Source of the DNA: Micrococcales bacterium
GTDB lineage: Bacteria; Actinomycetota; Actinomycetes; S36-B12; UBA10799
Direction of reading: 5' to 3'
Assembly (NCBI GenBank): GCA_016719135.1
Contig: JADKAV010000001.1
Coordinates: 1-64,000 of the forward strand
DNA length: 64,000 nt
Under the pieces are notes generated by a model. It worked only from the letters and a program-made list of their open reading frames with translations. It did not search any database and was not told the DNA's origin. Below, piece after piece: positions 9,427 through 18,792 of the stretch. Numbering within the stretch: position 1 is the first letter of the stretch; each line of letters begins with the position of its first letter. Made by a program: the position numbers and the translations under genes.

Positions 9427-10434
9427 GTGCCTGTCAACCTTCGTAACCGCGACTTCCTCAAGGAACTCGACTTCACCACCGCTGAGATGCAGTTCCTGCT
9501 CGACCTGTCGCGCGACCTCAAGCGTGCCAAGTACACCGGCAACGAGCGTCAGCGCATGCAGCGTAAGAACGTCGCCCTGATTTTCGAGAAGACCTCCACC
9601 CGCACCCGGTGCGCGTTCGAGGTCGGTGCCTACGACCAGGGCGCCGGTGTGACCTACCTCGACCCGAGTGGCTCCCAGATGGGCCACAAGGAGTCGATCG
9701 CCGACACCGCCCGCGTGCTATCCCGCTTCTACGACGGCATCGAGTACCGCGGAAGCGCGCACACCAACGTCGAGGAACTCGCCGAGTACTCCGACGTACC
9801 GGTCTGGAACGGCCTGACCGACGAGTGGCACCCCACGCAGATGCTCGCCGACTTCCTGACCATGAGCGAGCACAGCGGTGGTCGACCGATCCGTGACATC
9901 ACCTACTCGTACATGGGTGACGCGCGCTCCAACATGGGCAACTCGCTGCTGGTCATGGGCGCGATCATGGGCGCCGACGTGCGCATCTGTTCGCCGAAGG
10001 ACCTGTGGCCGTCGCAGGAGACCCAAGACGCGGCCCACGAGCGCGCCGAGCGCTCCGGTGCCCGCGTGATGCTCACCGAGGACCCCGACGAGGCGATCCC
10101 CGGATCGGACTTCCTGCACACCGACGTGTGGGTGTCCATGGGTGAGCCCAAGGAGGTCTGGGACGAGCGGATCAAGCTGCTCAAGCCCTACCAGGTCAAC
10201 CGGGAAGCGCTGGAGAAGACCGGCAACAAGAACGCGAAGTTCATGCACTGCCTGCCGGCCTTCCACGACACCAACACCAAGGTCGGCCAGGACATCGCAG
10301 CATCTACGGGCATGACCAACGGGCTCGAGGTCACCGACGACGTGTTCGAGTCCGACGCGAACATCGCCTTCGACCAGGCCGAGAACCGCCTGCACACGAT
10401 CAAGGCGATCATGGTCGCAACGATCGGCGACTAG
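9427..10434 (+). CDS. arcB: Ornithine carbamoyltransferase (catabolic type)
   Basis: A cytoplasmic carbamoyltransferase of 335 residues. The carbamoyl phosphate motif S57-T-R-T-R61, the HPTQ motif, the ornithine-binding SMG loop (DVWVSMGEP) and HCLP (Cys275) are all present. Next to arcA it most likely runs citrulline + phosphate to ornithine + carbamoyl phosphate. The start is GTG at 9427 behind an AAGGAGAA site. The length and FEKTSTRTRCAFEVGAYDQG pattern match the ~335-residue catabolic/ArgI-type enzymes rather than ~310-residue ArgF. No carbamate kinase gene follows. Confidence 0.95.
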   Translation: MPVNLRNRDFLKELDFTTAEMQFLLDLSRDLKRAKYTGNERQRMQRKNVALIFEKTSTRTRCAFEVGAYDQGAGVTYLDPSGSQMGHKESIADTARVLSRFYDGIEYRGSAHTNVEELAEYSDVPVWNGLTDEWHPTQMLADFLTMSEHSGGRPIRDITYSYMGDARSNMGNSLLVMGAIMGADVRICSPKDLWPSQETQDAAHERAERSGARVMLTEDPDEAIPGSDFLHTDVWVSMGEPKEVWDERIKLLKPYQVNREALEKTGNKNAKFMHCLPAFHDTNTKVGQDIAASTGMTNGLEVTDDVFESDANIAFDQAENRLHTIKAIMVATIGD

Positions 10435-10451
10435 TACTGACATCGCAAAGA

Positions 10452-10490
10452 GGCGGTGGTCCGGGTTAGTTCCTGGGCCACCGCTTTTTT
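10452..10490 (+). terminator. Terminator after arcB
   Basis: An imperfect stem (GGCGGTGGTCCGG paired with CCTGGGCCACCGC) is followed by six T residues. It is a classic intrinsic terminator 17 bases after the arcB stop. Confidence 0.9.
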
Positions 10491-10520
10491 GTGCGGCGCG
10501 CGGTCGACCCCCGGCGAACA

Positions 10521-10632
10521 GCCGTTGGAGTTGCGCACACCCGTTGGACAACCGCACATCCGTGAGACAACCACCAGCCGCGCAACTCCAACGCCCGTAC
10601 CTTGGTCCAACGCCTGTACCTAACTCCAACGC
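10521..10632. repeat. Interspersed repeat, copy B (convergent 19-bp modules)
   Basis: The second copy of the 112-bp element found at 5451-5562, same length and orientation. Outer arms CGTTGGAGTTG and CAACTCCAACG are conserved, as is CCGTTGGACAACCGCACATC in the first half. It lies between the arcB terminator and the 3' end of the GH13 gene. The two copies bracket the DUF3039-whiB-arc segment in direct orientation. Confidence 0.82.
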
Positions 10633-10642
10633 CTGCGCACGC

Positions 10643-12295
10643 CTAGCGACCCGGCGGCCCTCCAACGTCCAACCAAACCGTCGTGTCCGCCGGCACACCC
10701 GCCCCGGGGTCGAACTCGTCACTGGCCAGCAGAATCACGGCATCGTCAGGCAGCACCACCGGGGCCGCGCTGTAGTTCACCACACACAGGAAGCCTGGCT
10801 CGCGGGCAAAACCCAACGCCCCCTCGGGCATGGACAGCCACTGCAGACAACCGTCGCCGAGGGCGGGCAGCAACCGGCGCATCCGCAGGGCCGTCCGGTA
10901 CAACTCCAGCATCGAACTGGCGTCGTCGGTCTGCCGGGCGACGCTGTAGATCCCCCAATCGTCGGGCTGGGGCAGCCAGGTGCGCACCGGACCCGGGGAG
11001 AAACCGAAGGGCGCGCTGTGTCCGGACCAAGGCAGGGGTACCCGACAACCGTCGCGGCCCCGGCTGATCATCCCGGATCGCTGGAACATCGGGTCCAGCA
11101 GAACATCGTCGGCGAGGTCTTCAACCTCCGGCAGCCCGAGCTCCTCGCCCATGTAGACGTACGCGCAGCCGGGCAGTGCGAGCATCTGCAGGATCGCAGC
11201 ACGGGCACGCCGGGTGCCGACGGCGAGGTCCGCGGGACGGTCCAGGAAATCGTCGAGGAAGCGCTCGATCCCCTCCCGCTGCGGCCGGGCGTACCGCGAC
11301 ACATGCCGTGCCACATCGTGGTTCGACAGCACCCAGGTCGACGGCGCGGCCACGGACGCGTGGGCGTCGAGGGTGGCGTCGATCATGTCTTTCATGGCCC
11401 CTGGCAGCCACGGTGAGGCGAGGAAGTCGAAGTTGAACGCGGTGTGCAGTTCGTCGGAGCGTACGTAACGCACCAGGCGCTGCGGGCTCTCCACCCAGGC
11501 CTCCGCCACGAACACTCGCGGCGGGTCGTAGGAATCGGCGATGCGGCGCCAACTGCGGTAGATGTCGTGCAACGCCTCCCGGTCCCAATGGGGGTGCTCG
11601 CCGGATGCGTAACGGGCCTGCTGCAGGTCCGGCAACAGATCGTCCTTGATGAGGTAGTGCGCGACGTCGATGCGGAAACCGTCGACACCGCGGTCGAACC
11701 AGAACCGCAGAGTGTGTTCGAAGTCCGCGCGCACATCCGGGTGGTCCCAGTTGAGGTCCGGCTGCTGCGGGGAGAACAGATGCAGGTACCACTGACCGGG
11801 CTCACCGTCGGGCTCGGTGACTCGCGTCCAGGCCAGGCCGCCGAACTCACTGGTCCAATTGTTGGGCGGCAACTCACCGTGCTCGCCACGTCCGTTGCGG
11901 AAGTGGTAGCGGTCTCGCGCGCGGCTGCCGGGCCCACCGACGAGCGCCTCCTGGAACCACGCTCGCAGTTCAGAAGTGTGGTTGGGGACCACGTCGAGGA
12001 TGACCCGCAGACCGTGGTCGTGTGCCTCGGCGATCAGCGCCTCGGCCTCTGCGAGGGTGCCATAGGCGGGGTCTATGTCGCGCTGGTCGATGACGTCGTA
12101 GCCGGCGTCGGCCATCGGCGACGGGTACCAGGGGTTGATCCAAATGGCATCCACGCCCAGATCACGCACATATCCCAACCGGCTGCGCAGACCGGCGATG
12201 TCCCCGACCCCGTCACCGTTCCCGTCGGCGAAGCTGCGCAAGTACACCTGGTAGATGACCGCCGAGCGCCACCACTCGCCCGCCTCGGAAGACAA
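10643..12295 (-). CDS. GH13 alpha-glucosidase / oligo-1,6-glucosidase-like
   Basis: A 550-residue cytoplasmic glycoside hydrolase family 13 enzyme. Conserved regions are visible: DVVPNHTS (101-108), GFRIDVAHY with nucleophile Asp210, VFVAEAW with acid/base Glu265, and SNHD with Asp327. The N-terminus WWRSAVIYQVYLRSFADGNG is typical of AglA/MalL-type enzymes that split maltose, trehalose-derived or other alpha-glucosides. No signal peptide. It is the last gene of the sugar ABC operon, 3 bases after the ATPase gene, so it probably hydrolyses the imported sugar. Linkage preference cannot be read from sequence alone. Confidence 0.93.
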   Translation of the reverse strand: MSSEAGEWWRSAVIYQVYLRSFADGNGDGVGDIAGLRSRLGYVRDLGVDAIWINPWYPSPMADAGYDVIDQRDIDPAYGTLAEAEALIAEAHDHGLRVILDVVPNHTSELRAWFQEALVGGPGSRARDRYHFRNGRGEHGELPPNNWTSEFGGLAWTRVTEPDGEPGQWYLHLFSPQQPDLNWDHPDVRADFEHTLRFWFDRGVDGFRIDVAHYLIKDDLLPDLQQARYASGEHPHWDREALHDIYRSWRRIADSYDPPRVFVAEAWVESPQRLVRYVRSDELHTAFNFDFLASPWLPGAMKDMIDATLDAHASVAAPSTWVLSNHDVARHVSRYARPQREGIERFLDDFLDRPADLAVGTRRARAAILQMLALPGCAYVYMGEELGLPEVEDLADDVLLDPMFQRSGMISRGRDGCRVPLPWSGHSAPFGFSPGPVRTWLPQPDDWGIYSVARQTDDASSMLELYRTALRMRRLLPALGDGCLQWLSMPEGALGFAREPGFLCVVNYSAAPVVLPDDAVILLASDEFDPGAGVPADTTVWLDVGGPPGR

Positions 12296-12298
12296 CGC

Positions 12299-13471
12299 TC
12301 AGCTGTCCGACGACTCGACGCGCGTGAGGTTCTCCCCCGACTCCGGATCGAACAGGTGGATCCGGCTGGAATCGAGCCAGAGCGTGGCACTGTCCTTCAC
12401 CCGGCTCATCGGGTCCACCGCAACGATCATCTGCGTGCGGGTCTGTTCGCTGTCGAGTTCTGTCTGCAGTTCGGCCAGCGTCGCGGTGATGTCCTCGGGG
12501 GCGTCGTAGGGCACGAAGGCGTACTGCTCGTTGCCCAGCCATTCGGTGACGTCCACGGACACATCGAACGTCACCCCCTGGTCGACCTTGTCCGAGTCGA
12601 CCATGCTGGCCTCCTCGAAACTGCCCGGCCGGATCCCCGCGATCAGCACCGTCCGGTCGCCGATCGCCGCCGGCCACTCATCACGCATCGGCACCGACGT
12701 GAACGGCATCTTCAACTCATCACCCTCCACCGACGCTGGAACCATGTTCATCGGCGGCGACCCGATGAACCCGGCGACGAACAGGTTCACCGGCTGCTCA
12801 TACAACTCCCGGGGACTGGCGACCTGCTGCAGGATCCCGCGCCGCAGGACAGCCACCCGGTCGCCCAGGGTCATCGCCTCGGTCTGGTCGTGGGTCACGT
12901 AGACGGTGGTGATTCCAAGGCGACGTTGCAGCCGCAGGATCTCCATGCGCATCTGGCCGCGCAGTTTCGCGTCGAGGTTCGACAGCGGCTCGTCGAACAG
13001 GAACGCATCGGCTTGCCGCACGATCGCCCGGCCCATCGCGACGCGTTGCCGCTGGCCGCCGGACAGGTTCGCCGGTTTGCGGTCCAGGTGCTCGGTGAGC
13101 TCGAGGGTTTCAGCAGCCTCCTGCACGCGCTTGCGGATCTCTTCCTCGGGCAGCCCGCCGCGCAGTCGCAGAGGGAAGGCGATGTTCTCGAAAACACTCA
13201 GGTGCGGATACAAGGCGTAGTTCTGGAACACCATCGACAGGTTGCGGTCGCGCGGGGCCTTGTCGTTGACCCGGGTGCCCCCGATCACCATGTCGCCGGA
13301 GGTGATGTCCTCCAACCCGACGATCATCCGCAGCAGCGTGGACTTCCCGCAACCTGAGGGGCCGACCAGGATCATGAACTCCCCGTCGGCGACGTCGAGG
13401 CTCACATCGTTGACGGCGGGGAACCCGTCTCCGTACTTCTTGACGATGTTCTTCATCGTGATTTCAGCCAT
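12299..13471 (-). CDS. sugC: Sugar ABC transporter ATP-binding protein (SugC/MsmK/UgpC type)
   Basis: A 390-residue ABC ATPase. Walker A GPSGCGKST is at 37-45, the signature is LSGGQRQR, Walker B is AFLFDEPLSNLD and the switch histidine is in YVTHDQTEAMTLGD. A C-terminal TOBE/MalK-like regulatory domain follows (RPGSFEEASMV; DVTEWLGNEQYAFVPYD). The start at 13471 (MAEITMKNIVKKYGDG) is chosen because upstream in-frame codons are antisense-like translation of the permease gene. The gene sits 2 bases after the second permease. MsmK-type ATPases can be shared among several sugar importers. Confidence 0.94.
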   Translation of the reverse strand: MAEITMKNIVKKYGDGFPAVNDVSLDVADGEFMILVGPSGCGKSTLLRMIVGLEDITSGDMVIGGTRVNDKAPRDRNLSMVFQNYALYPHLSVFENIAFPLRLRGGLPEEEIRKRVQEAAETLELTEHLDRKPANLSGGQRQRVAMGRAIVRQADAFLFDEPLSNLDAKLRGQMRMEILRLQRRLGITTVYVTHDQTEAMTLGDRVAVLRRGILQQVASPRELYEQPVNLFVAGFIGSPPMNMVPASVEGDELKMPFTSVPMRDEWPAAIGDRTVLIAGIRPGSFEEASMVDSDKVDQGVTFDVSVDVTEWLGNEQYAFVPYDAPEDITATLAELQTELDSEQTRTQMIVAVDPMSRVKDSATLWLDSSRIHLFDPESGENLTRVESSDS

Positions 13472-13473
13472 GG

Positions 13474-14298
13474 TCAGCCCTTCACTGCTCCGGAGGTGAG
13501 TCCTGCGACGATGCGGCGCTGGAACGCGAGCACCAGGATTACGACGGGGATGGTCACGACCACCGCGGCAGCCATGATGTACGGCACGGGCGACTCGAAC
13601 TGCGAAGCCCCCTGGAAGAAGGCCAACGCCGCCGGCACGGTGCGCGCCGCATCCGTGGACGTCAGCGAGATCGCGAACAGGAAGTCGTTCCAGCAGAAGA
13701 AGAACGTCAGGATCGCTGTGGTGAACACTCCCGGCGCGGCCAGCGGCACGATCACTTTGCGGAAGGCCTGCCAGGCCGTGGCGCCATCGACTTGCGCGGC
13801 CTGCTCCATCTCCCAGGGGATCTGCCGGAAGAAGGCCGACATCGTCCATATCGACAACGGCAGCGCGAACGTCAGGTACGGGATGATCAGCCCGAGCCAG
13901 GTGTCGTAAATGCCGAGGCCGCGCCACATGTTGAACAGCGGGCCCACCAGCGCGGCCTGCGGGAACATGGCGATCCCTAGTGCCAGCGACAACAGCAGCC
14001 GTTTGCCGCGGAAGTCCAGGCGTGCGATCGCGTACGCGGCGAACATCGCCACGACCACGGCGAACAAGGTCGCGATCAAGGCGATACCGATCGAGTTGAT
14101 CAGCGCCCTGGTGAACAGACTCTGGCTGAAGACCTCCGTGAAGTTGTCGAACGTCCACGTCGTGGGCAGGAACTGCGGCTCCCCCGACACGATGTCGGAC
14201 GGCGGCTTCATGGACAGGCTGAGCATCCACACCAGCGGGAACAGGCTGTAGGCGACGATCACCAGTCCGGCGACGGTCCACCAGCGACTTGTCTTCAT
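13474..14298 (-). CDS. sugB: Sugar ABC transporter permease (SugB/MalG type)
   Basis: A 274-residue inner-membrane permease with six predicted helices. The cytoplasmic EAA loop, which docks on the ATPase, is QAAQVDGATAWQAFRKVIVP. The start codon overlaps the stop of the preceding permease by one base (TGATG), so the two are translationally coupled. With the MalF-type partner it forms the transmembrane channel of the importer. Confidence 0.93.
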   Translation of the reverse strand: MKTSRWWTVAGLVIVAYSLFPLVWMLSLSMKPPSDIVSGEPQFLPTTWTFDNFTEVFSQSLFTRALINSIGIALIATLFAVVVAMFAAYAIARLDFRGKRLLLSLALGIAMFPQAALVGPLFNMWRGLGIYDTWLGLIIPYLTFALPLSIWTMSAFFRQIPWEMEQAAQVDGATAWQAFRKVIVPLAAPGVFTTAILTFFFCWNDFLFAISLTSTDAARTVPAALAFFQGASQFESPVPYIMAAAVVVTIPVVILVLAFQRRIVAGLTSGAVKG

Positions 14299-15209
14299 CA
14301 GTCACCCCGCACTTGAGAGAGGTCGGTTTTGAATCCTTTGACGAACACCCAGGCGATGGCGACCACGCTGAGGAACAACAGGACCGAGATCGCCGAACCC
14401 ATGCCGAGATTCACCAGGGTCACGTTCTGCCGGTAGGCCAAGAACGAGATGGTTTCCGTGTTGTTGGCTCCACGGGTCATCACGAACGGGTTGTCGAAGA
14501 TCCGCCATGCGTCCAAAGTGCGGAACAGCAGGGCGACCATGATCGCCGCCTTCATGTTCGGCAACGTGACTTTGACCAGTCGCTGCCAGGCCGTGGCGCC
14601 GTCGACCTTCGCGGCCTCCTGCATGTCCTCGGGAACCTGCACCAGACCGGCCAGCAGCAACAACGAGATGAACGGTGTGGTCTTCCAGATCTCCGACAGG
14701 CAGATCACGAACAACGCCGACCAGCGATCACCGAACCAGTTGAAGTCGGTCAGCCCGAACCACTGGTTGACGAAGCCGGAGTCCAGTGCGAACGCGTAGC
14801 GCCATATGAACGCCGAGACGACGGTGACGATTCCGTACGGGATCAGGATCGCCGTGCGCAACGGTCCTCGGCCCCGGATGATCCGCAGCATCACATAGGC
14901 GAAAATGAAACCGACGACCAACTCGATCGCCACCGTGACGACGGTGATGACCAGCGTGGTCATGAAGTCGTTCCACCACACGGCGTCGCGCAGGATCACC
15001 CAGTAGTTGTTCAGCCCTACGAACTCGCGCCCACCGGGGTCGGTCAGCCGGTAGTTGTACAAGGACAGGACCACGGCGTAACCCAGCGGATAGGCCGTCA
15101 CCAGGATCATCATCAGGAACGATGGCGCGGTCAGCCACAGTCCGAGTCTGCGTTCGCCTTTGACCCGCTCGGAGACGACGACCTCGGGCTCGTTGGTCGC
15201 TGTACTCAC
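14298..15209 (-). CDS. sugA: Sugar ABC transporter permease (SugA/MalF type)
   Basis: A 303-residue permease with about six membrane helices and the EAA loop EAAKVDGATAWQRLVKVTLP. A 25-residue charged cytoplasmic N-terminus precedes the first helix (LWLTAPSFLMMILVTAYPLG). It lies 25 bases downstream of the binding-protein gene. The gene order binding protein - MalF type - MalG type - ATPase matches lpqY-sugA-sugB-sugC. Confidence 0.93.
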   Translation of the reverse strand: MSTATNEPEVVVSERVKGERRLGLWLTAPSFLMMILVTAYPLGYAVVLSLYNYRLTDPGGREFVGLNNYWVILRDAVWWNDFMTTLVITVVTVAIELVVGFIFAYVMLRIIRGRGPLRTAILIPYGIVTVVSAFIWRYAFALDSGFVNQWFGLTDFNWFGDRWSALFVICLSEIWKTTPFISLLLLAGLVQVPEDMQEAAKVDGATAWQRLVKVTLPNMKAAIMVALLFRTLDAWRIFDNPFVMTRGANNTETISFLAYRQNVTLVNLGMGSAISVLLFLSVVAIAWVFVKGFKTDLSQVRGD

Positions 15210-15234
15210 TTCGCGCTCCTTTCCGCCACGGTGC

Positions 15235-16545
15235 TCATAGGAGTCGCCGCCCTTGCAGGACCGCTGACATGAACTCGTCGGTCTGGGCCGGAGTGTTCTC
15301 GTTCACCGCGCCCGGCGGATGCCAGGTGTTGATGATCGAACCGGCCACGTCGACGTAGTACGGGGTGATCGGGCGCGGTCCCGCGTCGTTGATCGACTGC
15401 CGGATCAGGTCGGCGTTCGGATACGCGTCGCGAACCTCCGGATTGTCGTAACTGGAGGCATAGACCGACGGCTCCCCCTCGTCCAGCATGTACTGGGTGC
15501 CGTTGTCCGGGGTGCTCGCGCAGTCGACGAGTTGCTTGGCCAGGTCCGGGTACTTGGAGAACGCGCCAATGGCCAGGTTGACCCCGCCCAGCGGGGGCCG
15601 ACTGGGGGTGTCGGGGAACACACGCGGGTAGCGGGCGAATCCGATGTCGTCGACGACCGACTGGTCGAGGGTTCCGTCCTCCACCGCACCACGGGCCGCA
15701 GCCAGCACGTACGGCCAGTTGAGCATGAACATGCCGTCGCCGGACTGGAACACCGCCCGGGCCTGCTCCTCCTGCGCCACGGAAAGGTCCGCGGGCGCCG
15801 CCGTCGAGTTGGCCAGGGTGCTGATGATGTCGGCCGCTTTGGTCCCTGCTTCCGAGGCCATGCTCGGCACCGCGTCACGCCCGGCTTCAGGGTTGCTGAG
15901 GATCTCGCCGCCGCCGGACAGGATCAGCGCGTTGACCCACACCATCAGACCCTCGTACCGCGCCCCCTGCTCGGAGATGGTCTTCTTCTCTTCGACAGCC
16001 GCCTTCTGCATGTCGTCCCACGTGAACGTGTCGCTGGTCGGGTCGACGCCGGCCTTCTTCGCCAGCGACTTGCGGAACCAGAGCAGCTGCGCGTTGGACT
16101 TGAACGGCACGGCGTAGAGGGTGTCCTTCCACTTGGCCGTCTCAATCGGGGCGTCGAGCATCCCGTCTGTGAGGTCGGCTGCCTCCTGCGGGGAGTACCC
16201 GAGCAGGAAACCCGCGTTGGCGAACTCGGCGGTGTAGATGACGTCCAGGCTCATGAGGTCGATGGATGAATCCTTGGCTGCGAGTCTGCGCACCAACTGC
16301 TCGCGCTGGGCTGTGGCGTCGTTGGGCAGGGTCTCGATCTGCACCTGATACGCGCCGCCGGACTCGGCCGCGCACTTCTGCGCGAACTGTTCCTGCCCAC
16401 CGTTGTCAGGATTGATGAACCACGTCAGCGTCGGTGTGCCGGACTCCTGACTGCACCCGGCCAGTGTGGTGGCGGCCAGTGCGACGGCCATCGCGATCGC
16501 CGGAAGCAACCGTCCCTTGAGCCTACGAAGCGCCATGGCCTGCAT
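15235..16545 (-). CDS. lpqY: LpqY-like trehalose/maltose-binding lipoprotein
   Basis: A solute-binding lipoprotein of about 436 residues. The lipobox is LAGC with the lipidated Cys31 when the ATG at 16545 is used; an ATG at 16536 is an alternative, and neither has a strong ribosome site. The mature protein resembles the mycobacterial trehalose receptor LpqY at several points: QREQLVRRLAAKDSSIDLMS, LDVIYTAEFANAGF, AQLLWFRKSL, FMLNWPYVLAAA and PLGGVNLAIGAFSK. It probably captures trehalose or a related alpha-glucoside and starts a five-gene operon. Specificity is inferred from similarity and gene order. Confidence 0.88.
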   Translation of the reverse strand: MQAMALRRLKGRLLPAIAMAVALAATTLAGCSQESGTPTLTWFINPDNGGQEQFAQKCAAESGGAYQVQIETLPNDATAQREQLVRRLAAKDSSIDLMSLDVIYTAEFANAGFLLGYSPQEAADLTDGMLDAPIETAKWKDTLYAVPFKSNAQLLWFRKSLAKKAGVDPTSDTFTWDDMQKAAVEEKKTISEQGARYEGLMVWVNALILSGGGEILSNPEAGRDAVPSMASEAGTKAADIISTLANSTAAPADLSVAQEEQARAVFQSGDGMFMLNWPYVLAAARGAVEDGTLDQSVVDDIGFARYPRVFPDTPSRPPLGGVNLAIGAFSKYPDLAKQLVDCASTPDNGTQYMLDEGEPSVYASSYDNPEVRDAYPNADLIRQSINDAGPRPITPYYVDVAGSIINTWHPPGAVNENTPAQTDEFMSAVLQGRRLL

Positions 16546-16634
16546 TACCCGTGTAAGAGCAATGCAAACACGACATTGTTCACGGAACCTCCCAGTGCCG
16601 CGAGCCGCTGGCAACAGGTGCTCTCTAGCCTGGG

Positions 16635-18206
16635 GTGGTGAGCAGCGGACGGCGAGCGGTGCTGGCAGCCGTCGCCGTCAACCTGATGGGTGTTCTGGCC
16701 CTGTTCCTCACCGGCGCGATGTCGGTTCAGCTCGGACGTGAATTCGAGGTCGCACCCGCGACCATCGGAGCGCTCGCGTCCGTGTTCGCACTCAGCACGT
16801 CCATCGGCAGCGCGCCGCTGGGCAGGCAGGTGCGCCGACTCGGGGTGCGCCGCAGCCTGTGGACCGCAACCGCGGCCTCGAGCGTGGCTTTGCTGATCTG
16901 CGCGGCGAGTCGATCGGTACTCATGCTGGGTGTCGCCCTGCTCATCGGAGGGCTTGGCAACGCCATCGGTCAGCCGGCGGGCAATGCACTGGTGGCGGCC
17001 AACGTTCGGCCCGCTCGCTACGGTCTCGGCTTCGGGATCAAACAGTCCGGGATTCCGCTGGCCACCACGCTGGGCGGGCTGGCCGTGCCGCTGATCGCGC
17101 TGACCGTCGGGTGGCGGTTCGCCTACCTGCTGGCTGCCGCGGCCGCACTTGTGGTGGCGTTCCTGATACCCGGGGATCAACCGCCGACCGCAGCGCGCAG
17201 TGAACAGCGCATCCCCGCGGCACTGGTCCCGAAGCTGTGGCTGCTCAGCGCCGGGCTCGTCGCAACAGTGCTCGCCGCAACCTCGATCGGCGCCCTCGGC
17301 GCGGCGGGCGGAGTCGAGGTCGGCCTCACCGAGGCGAACGCCGGCTACCTGGTGGCGCTCGGTGGGGCCTTCGGCTTGATCATCCGGCTGGGTGCGGGAG
17401 TCAGCGCGGATCGGCGGACATTCGATCCCCTGCGAGCGGTCGCCGGGTTGTGTGTGCTCGGAGCGGTGGGCTGGTTCCTGATGGCCAGTGGGACTCCGTG
17501 GCTGTTCGTCATCGGGCTGGTGGTGGCCAATGCCTTCGGCTGGGGCTGGCCGGGACTTCAGCACCTGGCCGTTGCTCGGCGCTTCCCCAGCTCAACGGCC
17601 GCGGCCAGCGGGGTCGCCCAGACCGGTGTGGCTGCCGGCCTGCTCATCGGGCCCGTCGCCCTGGGCACCCTCGCGAACACCAGCTGGTCGTTGATGTGGC
17701 TGGTGGCCGGATGCGCCGCACTGCTGGGTGCGGCCGTCATCCTGGTAGCTGCGCGGTCCAGGTGTCGCGCGGGGCGGTCGTACTCGGGGGTGGGCGGGGC
17801 GGGCCGGCGGCGGGGCCCTGCGATGGGATGTAGTGCTGGTCCTCCGAGACCAGCAACTGCGATGCCGCCGGTCGGCGGGGGTCGACTCAACGCTCGGCGC
17901 CTGTGCTCCCGAGGCACCAGCCTGCTGCGGGCAACTCCCCGGCATCTACAGACGAGCGGACACCGGCGGCGGTGGGCGGGAACCCTGCGCGCTGCGGCGG
18001 CTACAACACGCCTACTTCGGCAAGTACCTCAACGAGTACGGCCCGCTGTACGACGGTGTGGCTCCCCCCGGCTGGGACACCTGGCGGGTCTTCACCACCA
18101 AGCAGAGCGGCCGGTACCGCAACTTCGCGCTCGCCGATGCCGTGCCCTTCGGTCAGCCGGGCCGGCCGGTTCGTGCAGTCTACCTGGGCGGCCGCCGATC
18201 ACATAG
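16635..18206 (+). CDS. MFS transporter with aberrant C-terminal tail
   Basis: The first ~380 residues are a 12-helix major facilitator protein of the CynX/NarK-like type: a MFS loop at PLGRQVRRLGVRRSL, GGLGNAIGQPAGNALVAANV, GWGWPGLQHLAVARRFPSSTAAA, and a last helix pair ending at AALLGAAVILVAARSRC near 17770. The remaining ~140 residues are arginine/proline-rich and are the wrong-frame reading of a degraded sulfatase gene. The genuine stop is therefore missing or hidden by an indel near 17770. Start is one of two consecutive GTG codons at 16635/16638. Divergent from lpqY; substrate unknown. Confidence 0.72.
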   Translation: MVSSGRRAVLAAVAVNLMGVLALFLTGAMSVQLGREFEVAPATIGALASVFALSTSIGSAPLGRQVRRLGVRRSLWTATAASSVALLICAASRSVLMLGVALLIGGLGNAIGQPAGNALVAANVRPARYGLGFGIKQSGIPLATTLGGLAVPLIALTVGWRFAYLLAAAAALVVAFLIPGDQPPTAARSEQRIPAALVPKLWLLSAGLVATVLAATSIGALGAAGGVEVGLTEANAGYLVALGGAFGLIIRLGAGVSADRRTFDPLRAVAGLCVLGAVGWFLMASGTPWLFVIGLVVANAFGWGWPGLQHLAVARRFPSSTAAASGVAQTGVAAGLLIGPVALGTLANTSWSLMWLVAGCAALLGAAVILVAARSRCRAGRSYSGVGGAGRRRGPAMGCSAGPPRPATAMPPVGGGRLNARRLCSRGTSLLRATPRHLQTSGHRRRWAGTLRAAAATTRLLRQVPQRVRPAVRRCGSPRLGHLAGLHHQAERPVPQLRARRCRALRSAGPAGSCSLPGRPPIT

Positions 18207-18780
18207 ACCGACACCCGTTCACGTGTTCGCCCTACGCCCCATCCTTCACGCGAGCGGGCGCCAACTACCGACTGTGCGAGCGTGACGTCTGACAAGCCCC
18301 GTGCACGGCCGTCGGGGTGCCCGGGGCAACCTCACGTGGACACTGCGCGCGAGTCGTACGAGGCGGTAGGCCCGGGCGGCTGACGGACCCTGTTCGTGTA
18401 TCTGTCGGACAACGGCTACATGCACGGCGAACACCGGCTCGACGGGAAGGGCTATCCCTACCTGAAGTCGACACTCTGGTCGCGTGGGGGTGACGACGAT
18501 CGCAACGTCGATGTCGCCACATCCTGGAGCCGCGCTGCCCACCGGGCACTCGCGCGGGGTGGCCGTCACCAGGGGTGGTCCGCCCGCCCTTCTGCGCCTG
18601 GCGGGTTCGTGCGACGAGAGGAGGAGTTCTACACCGGGGACAGAGCGGTGGCGTCCGGCCTCCGTCGAGCAATTGCGCGGCCGTCCTGCCACGGCTTCGG
18701 CCCGACCTTCGACCTGCCGCGCTGGCATCCCGCCCGGGGATGGCGATCGAGGACGTCTCCCGGGCGTAGGAGCGGCGTTG
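17815..18780 (+). pseudogene. Degraded sulfatase (S1 family) with multiple frameshifts
   Basis: Sulfatase landmarks appear in the right order on the plus strand but in different frames. They are an N-terminal VVLVL-DQQLR strand near 17830; FGKYLNEYGPLYDGVAPPGWDTW from about 18016; ANYRLCERDVSDKP around 18267-18298 (needs a frame change at the final SDKP); and VYLSDNGYMHGEHRLDGKGYPY from 18396. A tail EEEFYTGDRAVASG follows near 18620. Spacing between landmarks is shorter than in an intact ~480-residue sulfatase, so bases are missing as well as shifted. The CxPSR active-site segment is only recognisable as a CC followed by IYR near 17925-17955. It may be a true relic or a low-quality consensus, since the adjacent pckG shows the same kind of damage. 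Confidence 0.68.
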
Positions 18781-18792
18781 GCCGCGGACACG

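Noticed and set aside
12299..14305. A 668-residue fusion reading of the ABC ATPase with a long N-terminal extension
   Set aside because: The extension is out-of-frame translation of the permease gene; the ATPase begins at 13471.
17770..18206. A natural C-terminal extension of the MFS transporter
   Set aside because: The tail is the wrong-frame translation of a sulfatase whose motifs appear in other frames.
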